Counted from the stretch's first letter, positions 8,777-16,768 are shown. The stretch: DNA of 32,516 nucleotides from Sutterella wadsworthensis (GCF_003315195.1 NZ_QNRV01000001.1:263625-296140), one strand, 5' to 3'. Translations and numbers: made by a program. Notes: generated from the sequence alone by a model not told the origin.

Positions 8777-10141
8777 TTAAAGCGCACCCAATAGAGAAAG
8801 TTGATTTGGAGACAGCAATTCAAGAGTGCTTAGCTCGTTCCACCAACGTGCGGCAGTTTCGCTGCCGGCAATAGGACTGACGCAGGATGAAAACTTCGCT
8901 TTTCGATCGCTTTCCGAAAGCGGTTTTTCGGGATTGCCTTTAGCGAGATCGTTGGCCAGGCATACGACGCCGGATTTGGTTTTTATGCGAATTCGAACGG
9001 GCGCTGTGCCGATGAACCCCAACTTGGCTAGGTCGGGATCTATTTCCATCGTCATCTTCTTCATGAGAGCTTGAATTCGAGCATCTTGCACTTTGTCGTC
9101 AGTGAATTCCTCAATGCCGGTTCTTTGGTAGACAAGACGAGATGCCAGAGCAAATTCCATAGAAAACTTTGCTTCAACTGCATTTCGCGGGCAGTGACTG
9201 ATCAGTTCTCGAGGACCGAGAAGACTGACCCCCAGGTGTACAGCTTCAATATCGTCCAGTTTGGGGTGCACTTTATCTACCCACTCTCCCCAAACGTCTA
9301 AAGCGGGATGCGTGCCGGAGCAGCAGGGATATTGTTTGAAAACGAGTCCGTTTTCCATTAAGTCCCAACGGCTGCCTAAATCGACGGTGCATTTTTCTCT
9401 TGGAAGGCGGACGGCAAAGCATGCCGCATAGCCGTCCGAAGCTTCAAGAGCGTCGTCTTTGCCGGTGATCCCTGCCGCTGCGAGCTCAACGGCCATCATT
9501 CCGTGCAGATTGGAGAGCCCTGCGTGGATTGCTTTGGTTTGTGAACCAAAGTTGGCACGAATGCCTGAAGCAAGACTGGCTGCTATCGCCAAGGCATTGC
9601 TCGTCGTTGACACATCTGTTTTCAGAAGCCAGGCTGCTGCTGCGGCTGCTCCGAACACGCCGTTGGCTAAAGTGGTGTGCCAACCGTGCTCAGAGAGCTC
9701 GGGCATTGTCCAACGTGCGATCTGATGTGCACACTCCGCTCCGACAACATATGCAGTCAGAAATTCACGTCCGGAGAGTCCTTGAGCAACGGCAAGGGAC
9801 AAAGCGGTCGGTGCAATTCCAACCGTTGGATGACCAATGGTGGTCCAGCTTACATCATCAAAATCGAGTGCATGAGCCGCCGTGCCGTTGAGGAATGCAG
9901 CAGTTCGAGGACTGAAACGTACCGAGCGTCCAAGCTGCTGTACGCAAGTGCCTGCTCTTTCGTTTTGTGCGGCATACAGAGCCGCATTTCTCACCACGGA
10001 CGTACCGGATCCGGCTGCGGCAACCGCAACAAAATCCGCCAGAGCTGCACGCGCCGCGGCTATTTCACCGTCCGGAAGATCCGGAAAGTCAGCGGAGACT
10101 ACCCATCGTGCTATGGCTGAAAGAAGTGTCGGTTGATTCAT
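8777..10141 (-). CDS. MmgE/PrpD-family protein
   Basis: A 454-residue protein of the MmgE/PrpD fold, which includes 2-methylcitrate dehydratase, cis-aconitate decarboxylase and iminodisuccinate epimerase. Family marks are the early FVAVAAAGSG stretch, FLNGTAAHALDFDD (about residues 86-99) and the following GHPTVGIAPTALSLA. The ATG at 10141 begins just before the conserved helical domain; the longer frame to 10222 is not supported. It is the first gene of the operon with a Dcu transporter and an aspartase-like lyase, and no methylcitrate synthase (prpC) or prpB is near. A role in propionate breakdown is therefore doubtful. Epimerisation or dehydration of an acid that feeds the lyase is possible, but this is inference. 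Confidence 0.85.
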   Translation of the reverse strand: MNQPTLLSAIARWVVSADFPDLPDGEIAAARAALADFVAVAAAGSGTSVVRNAALYAAQNERAGTCVQQLGRSVRFSPRTAAFLNGTAAHALDFDDVSWTTIGHPTVGIAPTALSLAVAQGLSGREFLTAYVVGAECAHQIARWTMPELSEHGWHTTLANGVFGAAAAAAWLLKTDVSTTSNALAIAASLASGIRANFGSQTKAIHAGLSNLHGMMAVELAAAGITGKDDALEASDGYAACFAVRLPREKCTVDLGSRWDLMENGLVFKQYPCCSGTHPALDVWGEWVDKVHPKLDDIEAVHLGVSLLGPRELISHCPRNAVEAKFSMEFALASRLVYQRTGIEEFTDDKVQDARIQALMKKMTMEIDPDLAKLGFIGTAPVRIRIKTKSGVVCLANDLAKGNPEKPLSESDRKAKFSSCVSPIAGSETAARWWNELSTLELLSPNQLSLLGAL

Positions 10142-10228
10142 GCTTTGTGTCTCACAAGACCTAGAGATGCTTTCTGAATGAACGACGGTATCGTTGCGCG
10201 GAAGCTCTTCGAGAACCATCAAATGAAG

Positions 10229-10249
10229 TAAAACTAAAAATGTGGTTTA
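10229..10249. promoter_or_regulatory. Candidate LysR-type operator in the divergent intergenic region
   Basis: An imperfect inverted repeat, TAAAACT ... TGGTTTA with a seven-base gap, lies between the MmgE/PrpD gene and the divergent LysR gene and contains the T-N11-A spacing common to LysR sites. Position and shape support it, but the repeat matches at only five of seven positions. Confidence 0.35.
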
Positions 10250-10276
10250 GACTCTCTGCAGAAGGAGGGCAGCAGC

Positions 10277-11230
10277 ATGGGTATCCGGAACTTAGGATCC
10301 TTAGAAGTTTTTGTGGCCTTGGCAGATACTCAAAGTTTCACTGAAGCTGCCAAGCGCTTGGGAATGACGACATCGGCCGCTTCTCAGGCGCTCAAGGCCT
10401 TGGAAGAAGAGTTAGCGGTTGCGTTGATCAGCCGAAAAAGCCGCCCGGTAATGCTTACGGGAGCGGGGCGTAATTTGCTCGACGGTGCGAGAGCACTGCT
10501 TCGGGATGCTCGAGAGTTGGAAACGGCGGTTACGGCATCTTCACCAATCCTCCCGCTTTTGCGGCTTGGGCTGGCTGAGAGCGTCAGCTGTACGGTCGGG
10601 GCAGATATCGTGGGAGCGCTTTTTCCCTGCACGAAGCAATTGTCGGTACGCACGGCCATGGCACTGCAGCTGAGCGAACAGTTTAAAAACGGCGATTTCG
10701 ACTTGCTGATTTCACCGGTGAGCTTCCCGGATATGGATGGAGTGACGGAAGAGGCGGTCGTTGCTGAATCTTTCTTCCTTGTGACGCCCGCATCAAATAC
10801 GAGGACCGTTTCGACGCCGGCGGATCTTCTTCAGCTTGCGCGCGATTTGCCTTATTTTTCCTATACGACAGCGGCAAGCGACAAGCTGATTTCAGAACGT
10901 ATTCTGCGCAGTGCCGGGATCTCGCCGCAGCGAAGCGTCTTAGTAGAGTCTTCGACAACTATGATGGGTCTTGTCGCTCAGGGACTCGGCTGGGCATTGC
11001 TTCTGCCGTCCAATATTTGGATGGGACGAGATTTTTGCGCCGACCTGCGTTTCACTCAATTGCCTTTCGTCTCCGCGCAGAGACGGCAGTATGCGGCAAT
11101 TCGGTCTCGAGGATTCAGCCGGGCAGCCAATCAGGCAGTCGAGGCTCTCCAAAATGGCTTGAGGAAACGCGTTATTCCTCAGCTCGCCAATATCTATCCT
11201 ATGCTGGCCGAAGGCATGACGATCTTATGA
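10277..11230 (+). CDS. LysR-family transcriptional regulator
   Basis: A 317-residue protein with the N-terminal winged helix-turn-helix (about residues 8-65, SFTEAAKRLGMTTSAASQALKALEEEL) and a C-terminal effector-binding domain. AGGAGG lies just before the ATG at 10277. It is divergent from the MmgE/PrpD-Dcu-lyase operon, with 135 bases between the two starts, so it is the likely regulator of that operon, perhaps responding to the transported acid. The effector is not known. Confidence 0.92.
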   Translation: MGIRNLGSLEVFVALADTQSFTEAAKRLGMTTSAASQALKALEEELAVALISRKSRPVMLTGAGRNLLDGARALLRDARELETAVTASSPILPLLRLGLAESVSCTVGADIVGALFPCTKQLSVRTAMALQLSEQFKNGDFDLLISPVSFPDMDGVTEEAVVAESFFLVTPASNTRTVSTPADLLQLARDLPYFSYTTAASDKLISERILRSAGISPQRSVLVESSTTMMGLVAQGLGWALLLPSNIWMGRDFCADLRFTQLPFVSAQRRQYAAIRSRGFSRAANQAVEALQNGLRKRVIPQLANIYPMLAEGMTIL

Positions 11231-11241
11231 TCTTCATTTAA

Positions 11242-11331
11242 GCATCACTAAATCTGTGATGCGCTTTAAGTCCGCTGTCTTTTTTCGTTGGTGAGGCGAG
11301 GCATCCATAAGACGTTTGGTCTTTGGATGCC
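11242..11331. terminator. Two hairpins between convergent transcription units
   Basis: GCATCAC (11242-11248) pairs with GTGATGC (11256-11262). A second, longer hairpin has GGCATCC (11300-11306) pairing with GGATGCC (11325-11331) and an inner AAGAC/GTCTT pairing. They lie between the LysR gene and the end of the ABC operon. A T run follows the first on the plus strand after some bases; the second lacks a clean T tract. Termination in one or both directions is likely but not certain. Confidence 0.5.
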
Positions 11332-11374
11332 CGGTTTCAAATCACCGGTCAAGCGGACAGGTGATGCAGTCCTT

Positions 11375-12124
11375 TTATTTTTGCAATGCCCAGGGACAGG
11401 CCAGACGTTCGAGAAGACCAATGCCCGCGTAAAGCGCAACGCCCAGCACGCACATGCCGAGAATCCCGACGAACATACCGTCCATATCGCCCAGTCCCCA
11501 GGCATTCATGATGTACCATCCCAGACCGGCATCGGTAGCAAAACTTTCTGCGAGAAAGAGTACGGCAACAGCGGTGCTGGAAGCGGCCTTCAAAGCCATG
11601 AAGAGTGAAGGAAGCGCCGCGGGAATGTAGACGTGAAGAACGCGCTCAGCAGTGCTTGCGCCCATTGAACGCATGGCAAGTTCATAGGAAGGATTGAGTG
11701 CCAGAGCCGATTCGCGCACGATTACCAGGATCTGATAACCCGTAGCCAGCGCAATCAGCAGAATGCGCGACGAGTCGCCCAGCCCAAGGATGGTAAAGAA
11801 AACGGGCAGCAGCACGATTTTCGGAAGCGGCAGCGTGATGAAGGTTACCGGTGCGCCCAGCCAATCAGCGGCTTTGCTGTGTCCCAAAAGGACGCCGAGC
11901 GGAAAGGAAACCACAATGGCGAGTGCGAGCGCGGAGAGGAGCCGGTAGAGACTCAGACCGATGTGACCGATGAATTCCGGATCTTTGAGGGCATCCCAGA
12001 AGCCGCCGAGCGCCCGCAGGGGATCGGGCAGAATGTCCGATCCTAAAGTGACGCTTCCGAGCTGCCAAAGCAGCAAAACAGCAACAGAGCCGCAAAAGTA
12101 GCGAATAAAGATGGAGGCTTTCAT
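11375..12124 (-). CDS. ABC transporter permease, SsuC/TauC-like
   Basis: A 249-residue inner-membrane permease with about six hydrophobic segments. The family coupling-loop pattern is seen around residues 140-175 (YELAMRSMGASTAERVLHVYIPAALPSLF), where the EAA-type loop contacts the ATPase. It resembles permeases of the nitrate/sulfonate/taurine group. Its ATG overlaps the stop of the ATPase gene in an ATGA junction, so the two are translationally coupled. It is the last gene of the binding protein-ATPase-permease operon. Confidence 0.9.
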   Translation of the reverse strand: MKASIFIRYFCGSVAVLLLWQLGSVTLGSDILPDPLRALGGFWDALKDPEFIGHIGLSLYRLLSALALAIVVSFPLGVLLGHSKAADWLGAPVTFITLPLPKIVLLPVFFTILGLGDSSRILLIALATGYQILVIVRESALALNPSYELAMRSMGASTAERVLHVYIPAALPSLFMALKAASSTAVAVLFLAESFATDAGLGWYIMNAWGLGDMDGMFVGILGMCVLGVALYAGIGLLERLACPWALQK

Positions 12125-12954
12125 CAGGCGGCACTCCCAGCAGGATCACAAGACGCGGCATTGTGCGCGGCGCACTGCCGCAGCACATTGTGAATGTGGT
12201 ATACAGATTCGACAAACTCTGGCGAATCGCGGTCCGCACATTGTTCGGACGAGCGCCAGGCCGGGTTGGCGTAATGCTCGAGCAGTCTCGAGGGGCCCGC
12301 TCCCAGCAGAAGAATATCCGAAGCAAGGAATGCCGCTTCACCAATGTCGTGTGTCACGAAAATCATGGTGGTGGGCCGACGGCGGCGCATGCCGGCCAAA
12401 AAGTCTTGAAGGCGTTCGCGGCGCAGTGCATCCAGTGCGGAGAACGGTTCATCCATAAAGAGCACTGCAGGCTGCGCGATCAGCGCGCGACCCAGTGCGA
12501 GGCGCTGACGCTGACCGCCGGAAAGCGTTGCCGGCCAACGGTTTTCAAGTCCGCTCAAACCCAATTCTTCAATCATGGCTGCCGCGCGGTCGGCGCAGTC
12601 GGCTGCCGGGATTTTATGCTGCGAGAGCAGAAGCGGGAGCGTCAGATTTTTCTGCACCGTTTTCCAAGGGAGCAGTCCAAGCTGCTGCCAGACGAAGCTC
12701 GAATTCGGGTGCTTGAGCACGCTGCCTTGCGCATCACGCCAAGACAACTCACCGCCGAGCGCCGGCAGGAGACCTGCCAGCGTCGTCAGCAGCGTACTTT
12801 TGCCGCAGCCGGATTCGCCGACAATGGCAAGCGAGGAACCAGCCGGCACAGAAAATGTCAGCTGTTTAAGCAGCGTCTTGCCATTATGGCCAATGGCAAG
12901 ATCCTTGACATTGAGCTCTGCTGCGCAGGTTCGGGCTTCAGGAGCAATGGTCAT
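12124..12954 (-). CDS. ABC transporter ATP-binding protein, SsuB/TauB-like
   Basis: A 276-residue nucleotide-binding subunit. All motifs are intact: Walker A GESGCGKST (about residues 46-54), a Q-loop in VWQQLGLLPW, the signature LSGGQRQR, Walker B VLFMDEPFSALD and the H-loop VTHD. The QLGLLPW stretch after the Q-loop is typical of nitrate/sulfonate/taurine-type ATPases. The start lies three bases after the binding-protein stop and the end overlaps the permease start. The last 50 residues, rich in Ala, Cys and His, run beyond the usual core. Confidence 0.92.
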   Translation of the reverse strand: MTIAPEARTCAAELNVKDLAIGHNGKTLLKQLTFSVPAGSSLAIVGESGCGKSTLLTTLAGLLPALGGELSWRDAQGSVLKHPNSSFVWQQLGLLPWKTVQKNLTLPLLLSQHKIPAADCADRAAAMIEELGLSGLENRWPATLSGGQRQRLALGRALIAQPAVLFMDEPFSALDALRRERLQDFLAGMRRRRPTTMIFVTHDIGEAAFLASDILLLGAGPSRLLEHYANPAWRSSEQCADRDSPEFVESVYHIHNVLRQCAAHNAASCDPAGSAA

Positions 12955-12957
12955 TTT

Positions 12958-14007
12958 TTATAGCCTACAGATGGTTCCTGTGATGTCGGGTGCCTGGTTA
13001 AGGATGCCGACTTTAACCAGCCAGTCAGCCGCCTCCTGAACGAGCGTATCGGTTGGGAGCGGCGGCAGTCCGTCCGGCGTTGCGAACCCAGAGAATTTGG
13101 GAAGTTTATAGGTGTTTGCAACAGCCGGCGGCACAAGACCCTTCTTTGAAAGGATGGGAACGTATTTCTGCGGGTCCTGATCAATCGCCTTGGCAGCTTT
13201 GGCCAGTGCTGCACGGAAGGGCAGCACGAAGTCAGGCGTGAGATAGGGCGTTGTGAGCGCAACTTCGGAGAGCGGCTCATTGAGCTGACGGTCATCCCAA
13301 ATGACGCGTCCGCCTTTTGACTCAATGAGGGTAAGAAGCGGCTCGTAAAAGAGGGCCGTCTGCATTTTCCCGGTGAGCAGCATCTGCAGCCGGATCGGAA
13401 TCTGAGCGACTTCGATTTGGTCGAGCGTCTTTTCGGGCAGATTGACGGCATTTTTCATGCGGTAAATCATCCAATCGATAATGGTGCCGCGGCTGCGCGT
13501 TGAACTCACGCCCGTGAGGCCCTTCAAGACTTCAATGGAAGTGATTTGATCGGCGAACTTTGGTGATACGGCAAAGCCGAAGGCGCGCTGCGCAGGCGAA
13601 GTGTGCCAGGTCGTCGCGGCAAGCGAGAGACCAATGCCGTTTGCTCTTTGCGCAATCGTGCCGAGAATGTTGGCGTACTGGCCAATGATTTTTTCTGCAC
13701 GGATGGCCGCAGTCATTTCAACGCTGCTTTTGAAAGGCAGAATTTCGATGTTGAGACCTTCAGACTTGAAGATGCCGTCAGCTTCAGCCGCATAGAGAAT
13801 CAGCGCGTCAATGGCCGGCAGTGCCGCAATACGGAGTGTTTTCGAGCCGACGGCAGCCGCGCGAACGGGTTTGGGCGTCAATGCTGCGCCCGCAGTGAGC
13901 AGTGCTGCGGAACCCGCGGCAGTAAGCAGCCGGCGGCGGCTGATGGTCTGCGCTGAAGCGGGCAGGACGGCTGCCGGCGCGGCAGGTTTGATGGTGGTGG
14001 CGGGCAT
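12958..14007 (-). CDS. ABC transporter substrate-binding protein, NitT/TauT type, Tat signal
   Basis: A 349-residue periplasmic binding protein of the NMT1/THI5/SsuA-like fold. I place the start at 14007, where AAGGGG lies seven bases upstream, and not at 14172. The product then has a polar N-terminus followed by SRRRLLTAAGSAALLTAG, a likely twin-arginine signal, with the mature protein starting near AAAVGSKTLRIAALP. The fold pattern (ALILYAAEADGIFKSEGLNIEILPF) fits importers for sulfonates, nitrate, thiamine precursors or similar small organic compounds. The ligand cannot be read from sequence, and no desulfonation gene (ssuD, tauD) lies nearby. Confidence 0.87.
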   Translation of the reverse strand: MPATTIKPAAPAAVLPASAQTISRRRLLTAAGSAALLTAGAALTPKPVRAAAVGSKTLRIAALPAIDALILYAAEADGIFKSEGLNIEILPFKSSVEMTAAIRAEKIIGQYANILGTIAQRANGIGLSLAATTWHTSPAQRAFGFAVSPKFADQITSIEVLKGLTGVSSTRSRGTIIDWMIYRMKNAVNLPEKTLDQIEVAQIPIRLQMLLTGKMQTALFYEPLLTLIESKGGRVIWDDRQLNEPLSEVALTTPYLTPDFVLPFRAALAKAAKAIDQDPQKYVPILSKKGLVPPAVANTYKLPKFSGFATPDGLPPLPTDTLVQEAADWLVKVGILNQAPDITGTICRL

Positions 14008-14249
14008 GGTCAATCCCCTTAAAAAAAGAAACGGTTGTTTGACAATACCTGCCGGAATGTATTCGGGAGGCTGTAAACTCATTGACCTATGAGGTATTGC
14101 CGAACAGTGCCTCTTTCCGGGTGTAGCCGGCCGAACCGCGTCAGCACCAGCCATGGTCTGACGGAACAGCAAATCTATAATTTATCAGCTAAGGCCGGCC
14201 TAGTCATTTGCCGAAGCCTTCTTCACCTTTGATCGGATTTTTCACAGCC

Positions 14250-14876
14250 ATGTCATTCACCTGGGAATGGGCGCTCGCCATATTTGTTTTTCTGTTCGCG
14301 AACTTATTCCTTGGGGTGCAGCTTCTGAAGCTCTTTTGGCCCTTGAGAATGCTCAAACTCACGGCCAAAATGCGTAAAGAAGCCGTGGATCCGCAATCCT
14401 GGCTTGGTCTTGTGGCAGACGAAAATGCGGTTCGGGCTGCTCTGCCGATTCGCGAAGCAATCTTTCTGCTGCAAAAGGGAACGCTCTCCAAAGACGAGGT
14501 GAAGTACCGCAAACTGTGGTTGCGCAGCTGGGTCTATACGATTGCAACACTGGTGTTGGTTTATGTGCAGCCACAGTTGGCGAGCGGCAGTGAAGCGGCC
14601 ATGTCGCTCACATTGGTACTGTGCCAGTCGCTCGCAGCCTATGCTCAGGGACTGCTGATCAAAGCATTGGCGGACTTCCGCAGAACTCGAATCCAAAAGG
14701 TTCTGGATGCAGGGGCGAGCAGCTCGGCTGAGACCGATCATGGGGAGCAATCTGAATCGGGAGTGCTCAATCATGATTCAAAACCGACTGATGCGGATGC
14801 AGCGAAAGCCGAATCGGCCGGAGCGCTTGATCAGGCCGACCGCGAGGGGCGTCCGGAAGATTCTCGGCGTCCATAA
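14250..14876 (+). CDS. Uncharacterised membrane protein
   Basis: Family not recognised. From the ATG at 14250 the product has 208 residues: a hydrophobic N-terminal helix (about 3-25), a charged stretch, two further hydrophobic segments (about 92-105 and 115-135, the second containing LVLCQSLAAYAQGLLIKAL) and an acidic, Ala/Glu/Asp-rich tail of about 60 residues that looks disordered. A TTG start at 14208 would add 14 residues. Neither start has a good ribosome binding site. It is divergent from the ABC operon. Confidence 0.6.
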   Translation: MSFTWEWALAIFVFLFANLFLGVQLLKLFWPLRMLKLTAKMRKEAVDPQSWLGLVADENAVRAALPIREAIFLLQKGTLSKDEVKYRKLWLRSWVYTIATLVLVYVQPQLASGSEAAMSLTLVLCQSLAAYAQGLLIKALADFRRTRIQKVLDAGASSSAETDHGEQSESGVLNHDSKPTDADAAKAESAGALDQADREGRPEDSRRP

Positions 14877-14931
14877 AAAGAGCCGCCGTTCCTTCTCATC
14901 CTGAAATCATCAATTATGAGGACTATCACTA

Positions 14932-15255
14932 ATGGCTCGGATGTTTAATCCCCCGCACCCGGGGAGAATGGTTGCAGAAACTTTAGAGTATCTCGGAATC
15001 AGTGCCAGGGAGTTTGCTCGTCATATCGGCGTGGCTCCCAGTACTGTCACTCGCATCATCAAAGAAAAAAGTCCGATAACTCCGGAAATGGCTGTTCGAA
15101 TTTCTGCGGCTATTTCTGGACCGAGCCCCGAGGCATGGCTTGCCATGCAGGCGGATTACGACGCTTGGCAAGCTGAACATTCAATTGATATCTCCCATAT
15201 AACCCGTATATCAGAGCCTAAAAAGAATCATCTTCAAGTTGCTTTTCCTGTGTAA
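14932..15255 (+). CDS. HigA-like antitoxin, apparently without its toxin
   Basis: A 107-residue helix-turn-helix protein. The opening NPPHPGRMVAETLEYLGIS is the hallmark of HigA/VapI-type antitoxins, and the HTH spans about residues 20-55 (SAREFARHIGVAPSTVTRII). The C-terminal stretch with PEAWLAMQADYDAW is also typical. Such genes normally follow a higB toxin of about 90 residues, but the gene directly upstream is an unrelated membrane protein and no HigB-like frame lies in the 56 bases between them. It may be a solitary regulator or the survivor of a lost pair. A GAGGA lies upstream of the ATG. Confidence 0.85.
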   Translation: MARMFNPPHPGRMVAETLEYLGISAREFARHIGVAPSTVTRIIKEKSPITPEMAVRISAAISGPSPEAWLAMQADYDAWQAEHSIDISHITRISEPKKNHLQVAFPV

Positions 15256-15313
15256 AGAAATTTGTGGCATGTCGTGAGAATATAGGGCTTCAGAAATGAA
15301 ACCCTTTTTCTTC

Positions 15314-15535
15314 TCATACTCGGCGGCAACTGGCGCCGCTCTGATAGGTGCTAGTCGACCGCGCGGCATAGAGTACGGTCGCGAAATCCGCTGCTACGAA
15401 GATCAGCATCCAGATCAGGAACGGCATCATGTCTACGAAAGCGAAAGAGATAGCCGCTCCGAAGATGCCTGCAACGGCAATTAGGACGCGCTTGGCACCC
15501 CGCAGCAAAAAGTCGTGTAAGAGCACAATCATCAT
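15314..15535 (-). CDS. Small membrane protein, holin-like
   Basis: A 73-residue protein with two hydrophobic segments (about residues 16-33 and 36-56) and a short polar tail. The second segment ends in ADFATVLYAAR, which recalls the ADF(V/A)TG(V/I)xAA pattern of some phage holins. The start overlaps the stop of the preceding basic-protein gene in an ATGA junction, and GAGGAGGAG directly upstream makes translation likely. It may be prophage- or plasmid-derived; function is not established. The C-terminus may be shortened compared with holins. Confidence 0.45.
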   Translation of the reverse strand: MMIVLLHDFLLRGAKRVLIAVAGIFGAAISFAFVDMMPFLIWMLIFVAADFATVLYAARSTSTYQSGASCRRV

Positions 15536-15837
15536 CTCCTCCTCTTTTTCCTTCGCTCGACCGCGCCCAAAGTGCGGACGGCCGAAAGCGCGATTTCGGG
15601 CCCTTTCATCTGAAGAAGCGGGTTCCGGCGCACCCGTCTGGCGCGCCGGACCTTTCGAGCGCTAAGCCCTGCCTCCTTCGCTGCTCGCGCTGAAAGCCGA
15701 CCGTAGTCCACCTCGCCGACCGCAGCTTTCAGCTGTGCAAGCATGCTTCGGTAGATGCTCGAATGCTTTGCATGCGCCAGTATCGAAAGAGCGCTTTCAA
15801 AGCGCTTCCGGCGCAGGGAGCGCTGAAAGTTCCGCAC
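15532..15837 (-). CDS. Small basic protein of unknown function
   Basis: A 101-residue, strongly basic protein starting at a GTG (15837) and ending in ERRKKRRR. It is rich in Arg, Lys and Ala, seems helical, and contains no motif I recognise. The GTG lacks a clear ribosome binding site, so the true start could lie further in. It is coupled by overlap to the holin-like gene and lies just downstream of the IS21 remnant, whose end is 17 bases from the GTG. DNA or RNA binding would suit the charge, but this is a guess. Confidence 0.45.
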   Translation of the reverse strand: MRNFQRSLRRKRFESALSILAHAKHSSIYRSMLAQLKAAVGEVDYGRLSARAAKEAGLSARKVRRARRVRRNPLLQMKGPEIALSAVRTLGAVERRKKRRR

Positions 15838-15853
15838 ACTGCGCCGGCGCAGA

Positions 15854-16062
15854 TGTCAACAGTCAGCTAAGCTGCCCCCCCCCCCCCTAGCGGACAAATT
15901 TTGCCCCCTACAGTTATGCCACTCAGGTTTTAATTCCTTGGCAGCTTGTAGGTTATTGGTTAAGCAATTATTTAGCTTGTGTTCTTTCAGTCTGTAGCTG
16001 TCGACATTGATTGCAATGGCAGTGCAGTGATACATCAAACGTTCGATGATTGCGGTTGCAGC
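15854..16062 (-). mobile_element. IS21-family remnant: right end plus istB C-terminal fragment
   Basis: Read on the minus strand, ATAIIERLMYHCTAIAINVD and SYRLKE match the C-terminal end of IstB, the ATPase helper of IS21-family transposition. An in-frame TAG at 16063-16065 marks where the homology breaks off. Downstream come G-rich repeats interspersed with CAAAATTTG and a terminal TTGACA, the layout seen at IS21-family right ends. The rest of istB, istA and the left end are missing. The remnant cannot move by itself. Confidence 0.65.
15875..15887. repeat. Run of 13 C residues
   Basis: A homopolymer of 13 C on the plus strand (G on the minus strand) lies within the IS21 end, about 40 bases upstream of the GTG of the basic-protein gene. 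Such tracts slip during replication. Here it may simply be an expansion of the G-rich IS repeat. Confidence 0.9.
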
Positions 16063-16089
16063 CTACGCATGAGTGGACCCCACCATTAC

Positions 16090-16120
16090 GAAAAAGCAGC
16101 GCGATATGCTCGCGCTGCTT
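16090..16120 (-). terminator. Terminator after the haem-degrading monooxygenase gene
   Basis: A perfect 10-bp stem (AGCAGCGCGA at 16095-16104 with its complement at 16110-16119) and a five-base loop are followed on the minus strand by TTTT. It lies 140 bases after the stop of the 101-residue monooxygenase-like gene. Confidence 0.75.
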
Positions 16121-16261
16121 GGCTTAGAGAATCCGCCCCGGGTCCTGAAAAATTAGGGACCAATTATCCGGGAGTTCCGGTCTCATCAGAACGGCGGCTC
16201 ATATGCTTTCAGCAGGCGCTGAGCGGCAGTCAAGCGCTTAGACGCCTTGCTTCCATTTTGA

Positions 16262-16567
16262 TCAAAACAGAACGTCGAAGCATTCGAGGTGCGGGTGCTC
16301 AACATACATCTCGCGGTTCGCCACACCCGTCGCGTGCGACTTGCGGAAATGTTCAGACTTCGTCCAGGCGAGGAATTTTTCCTTGTTTTCCCAGACGGCA
16401 TAAGAGGAAAAGAGCACATAGCCTTCTTCCTTGCTGTCAAGGCGGAAGAACTTGAATTCGAGGAACCCGTCCACATCCTTGGTGCGGACACCGGCATCCT
16501 TCCAAACCTGAATATAGGCATCGGCGAATTCCGGCTTGATTTTGAAGCGGTTCATTGTTACGTACAT
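16262..16567 (-). CDS. Antibiotic-biosynthesis-monooxygenase-fold protein, IsdG/HmoA-like
   Basis: A 101-residue cytoplasmic protein of the dimeric ferredoxin-like ABM fold. It carries the three residues used by IsdG-type haem oxygenases with the right spacing: Asn6 (TMNRFKI), Trp68 and His78 (FLAWTKSEHFRKSH). These enzymes open the haem ring to release iron. A Fur-box-like site about 95 bases upstream supports iron-controlled expression. It appears to be a single-gene unit with its own terminator, and no haem uptake genes lie nearby. Other ABM-fold roles remain possible. Confidence 0.8.
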   Translation of the reverse strand: MYVTMNRFKIKPEFADAYIQVWKDAGVRTKDVDGFLEFKFFRLDSKEEGYVLFSSYAVWENKEKFLAWTKSEHFRKSHATGVANREMYVEHPHLECFDVLF

Positions 16568-16660
16568 GATCGAACGTCCTGTGGTAGAGGTGAAAGGGCT
16601 GGATGCCCTTTAAAGTTGGCCATATCCTACAGGTCGTTTGCCGCAGAACGAAGAGACTGC

Positions 16661-16679
16661 AACAATGCGAATCATTTCC
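16661..16679 (-). promoter_or_regulatory. Fur-box-like operator upstream of the IsdG-like gene
   Basis: On the minus strand the 19 bases GGAAATGATTCGCATTGTT match the classical Fur consensus at 12 of 19 positions, with the AATGAT half and the CATT half both present. Position upstream of a haem-degrading gene fits iron repression. This is from hand alignment only. Confidence 0.55.
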
Positions 16680-16768
16680 AACAATCTGAAATAGCAATTC
16701 GATAGTTAACCTCTATTTTATTGATACAATTCAACGGTGCACTTCGGCACAGCGTCCAGGCCGTTGAT

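Noticed and set aside
8777-10141. prpD of the methylcitrate cycle
   Set aside because: No prpB or prpC lies nearby and the operon partners are a Dcu transporter and a C-N lyase, so only the family name is supported.
12163-12963. Plus-strand frame of 266 codons opposite the ABC ATPase gene
   Set aside because: The opposite strand has every ABC ATPase motif; this frame is a composition shadow.
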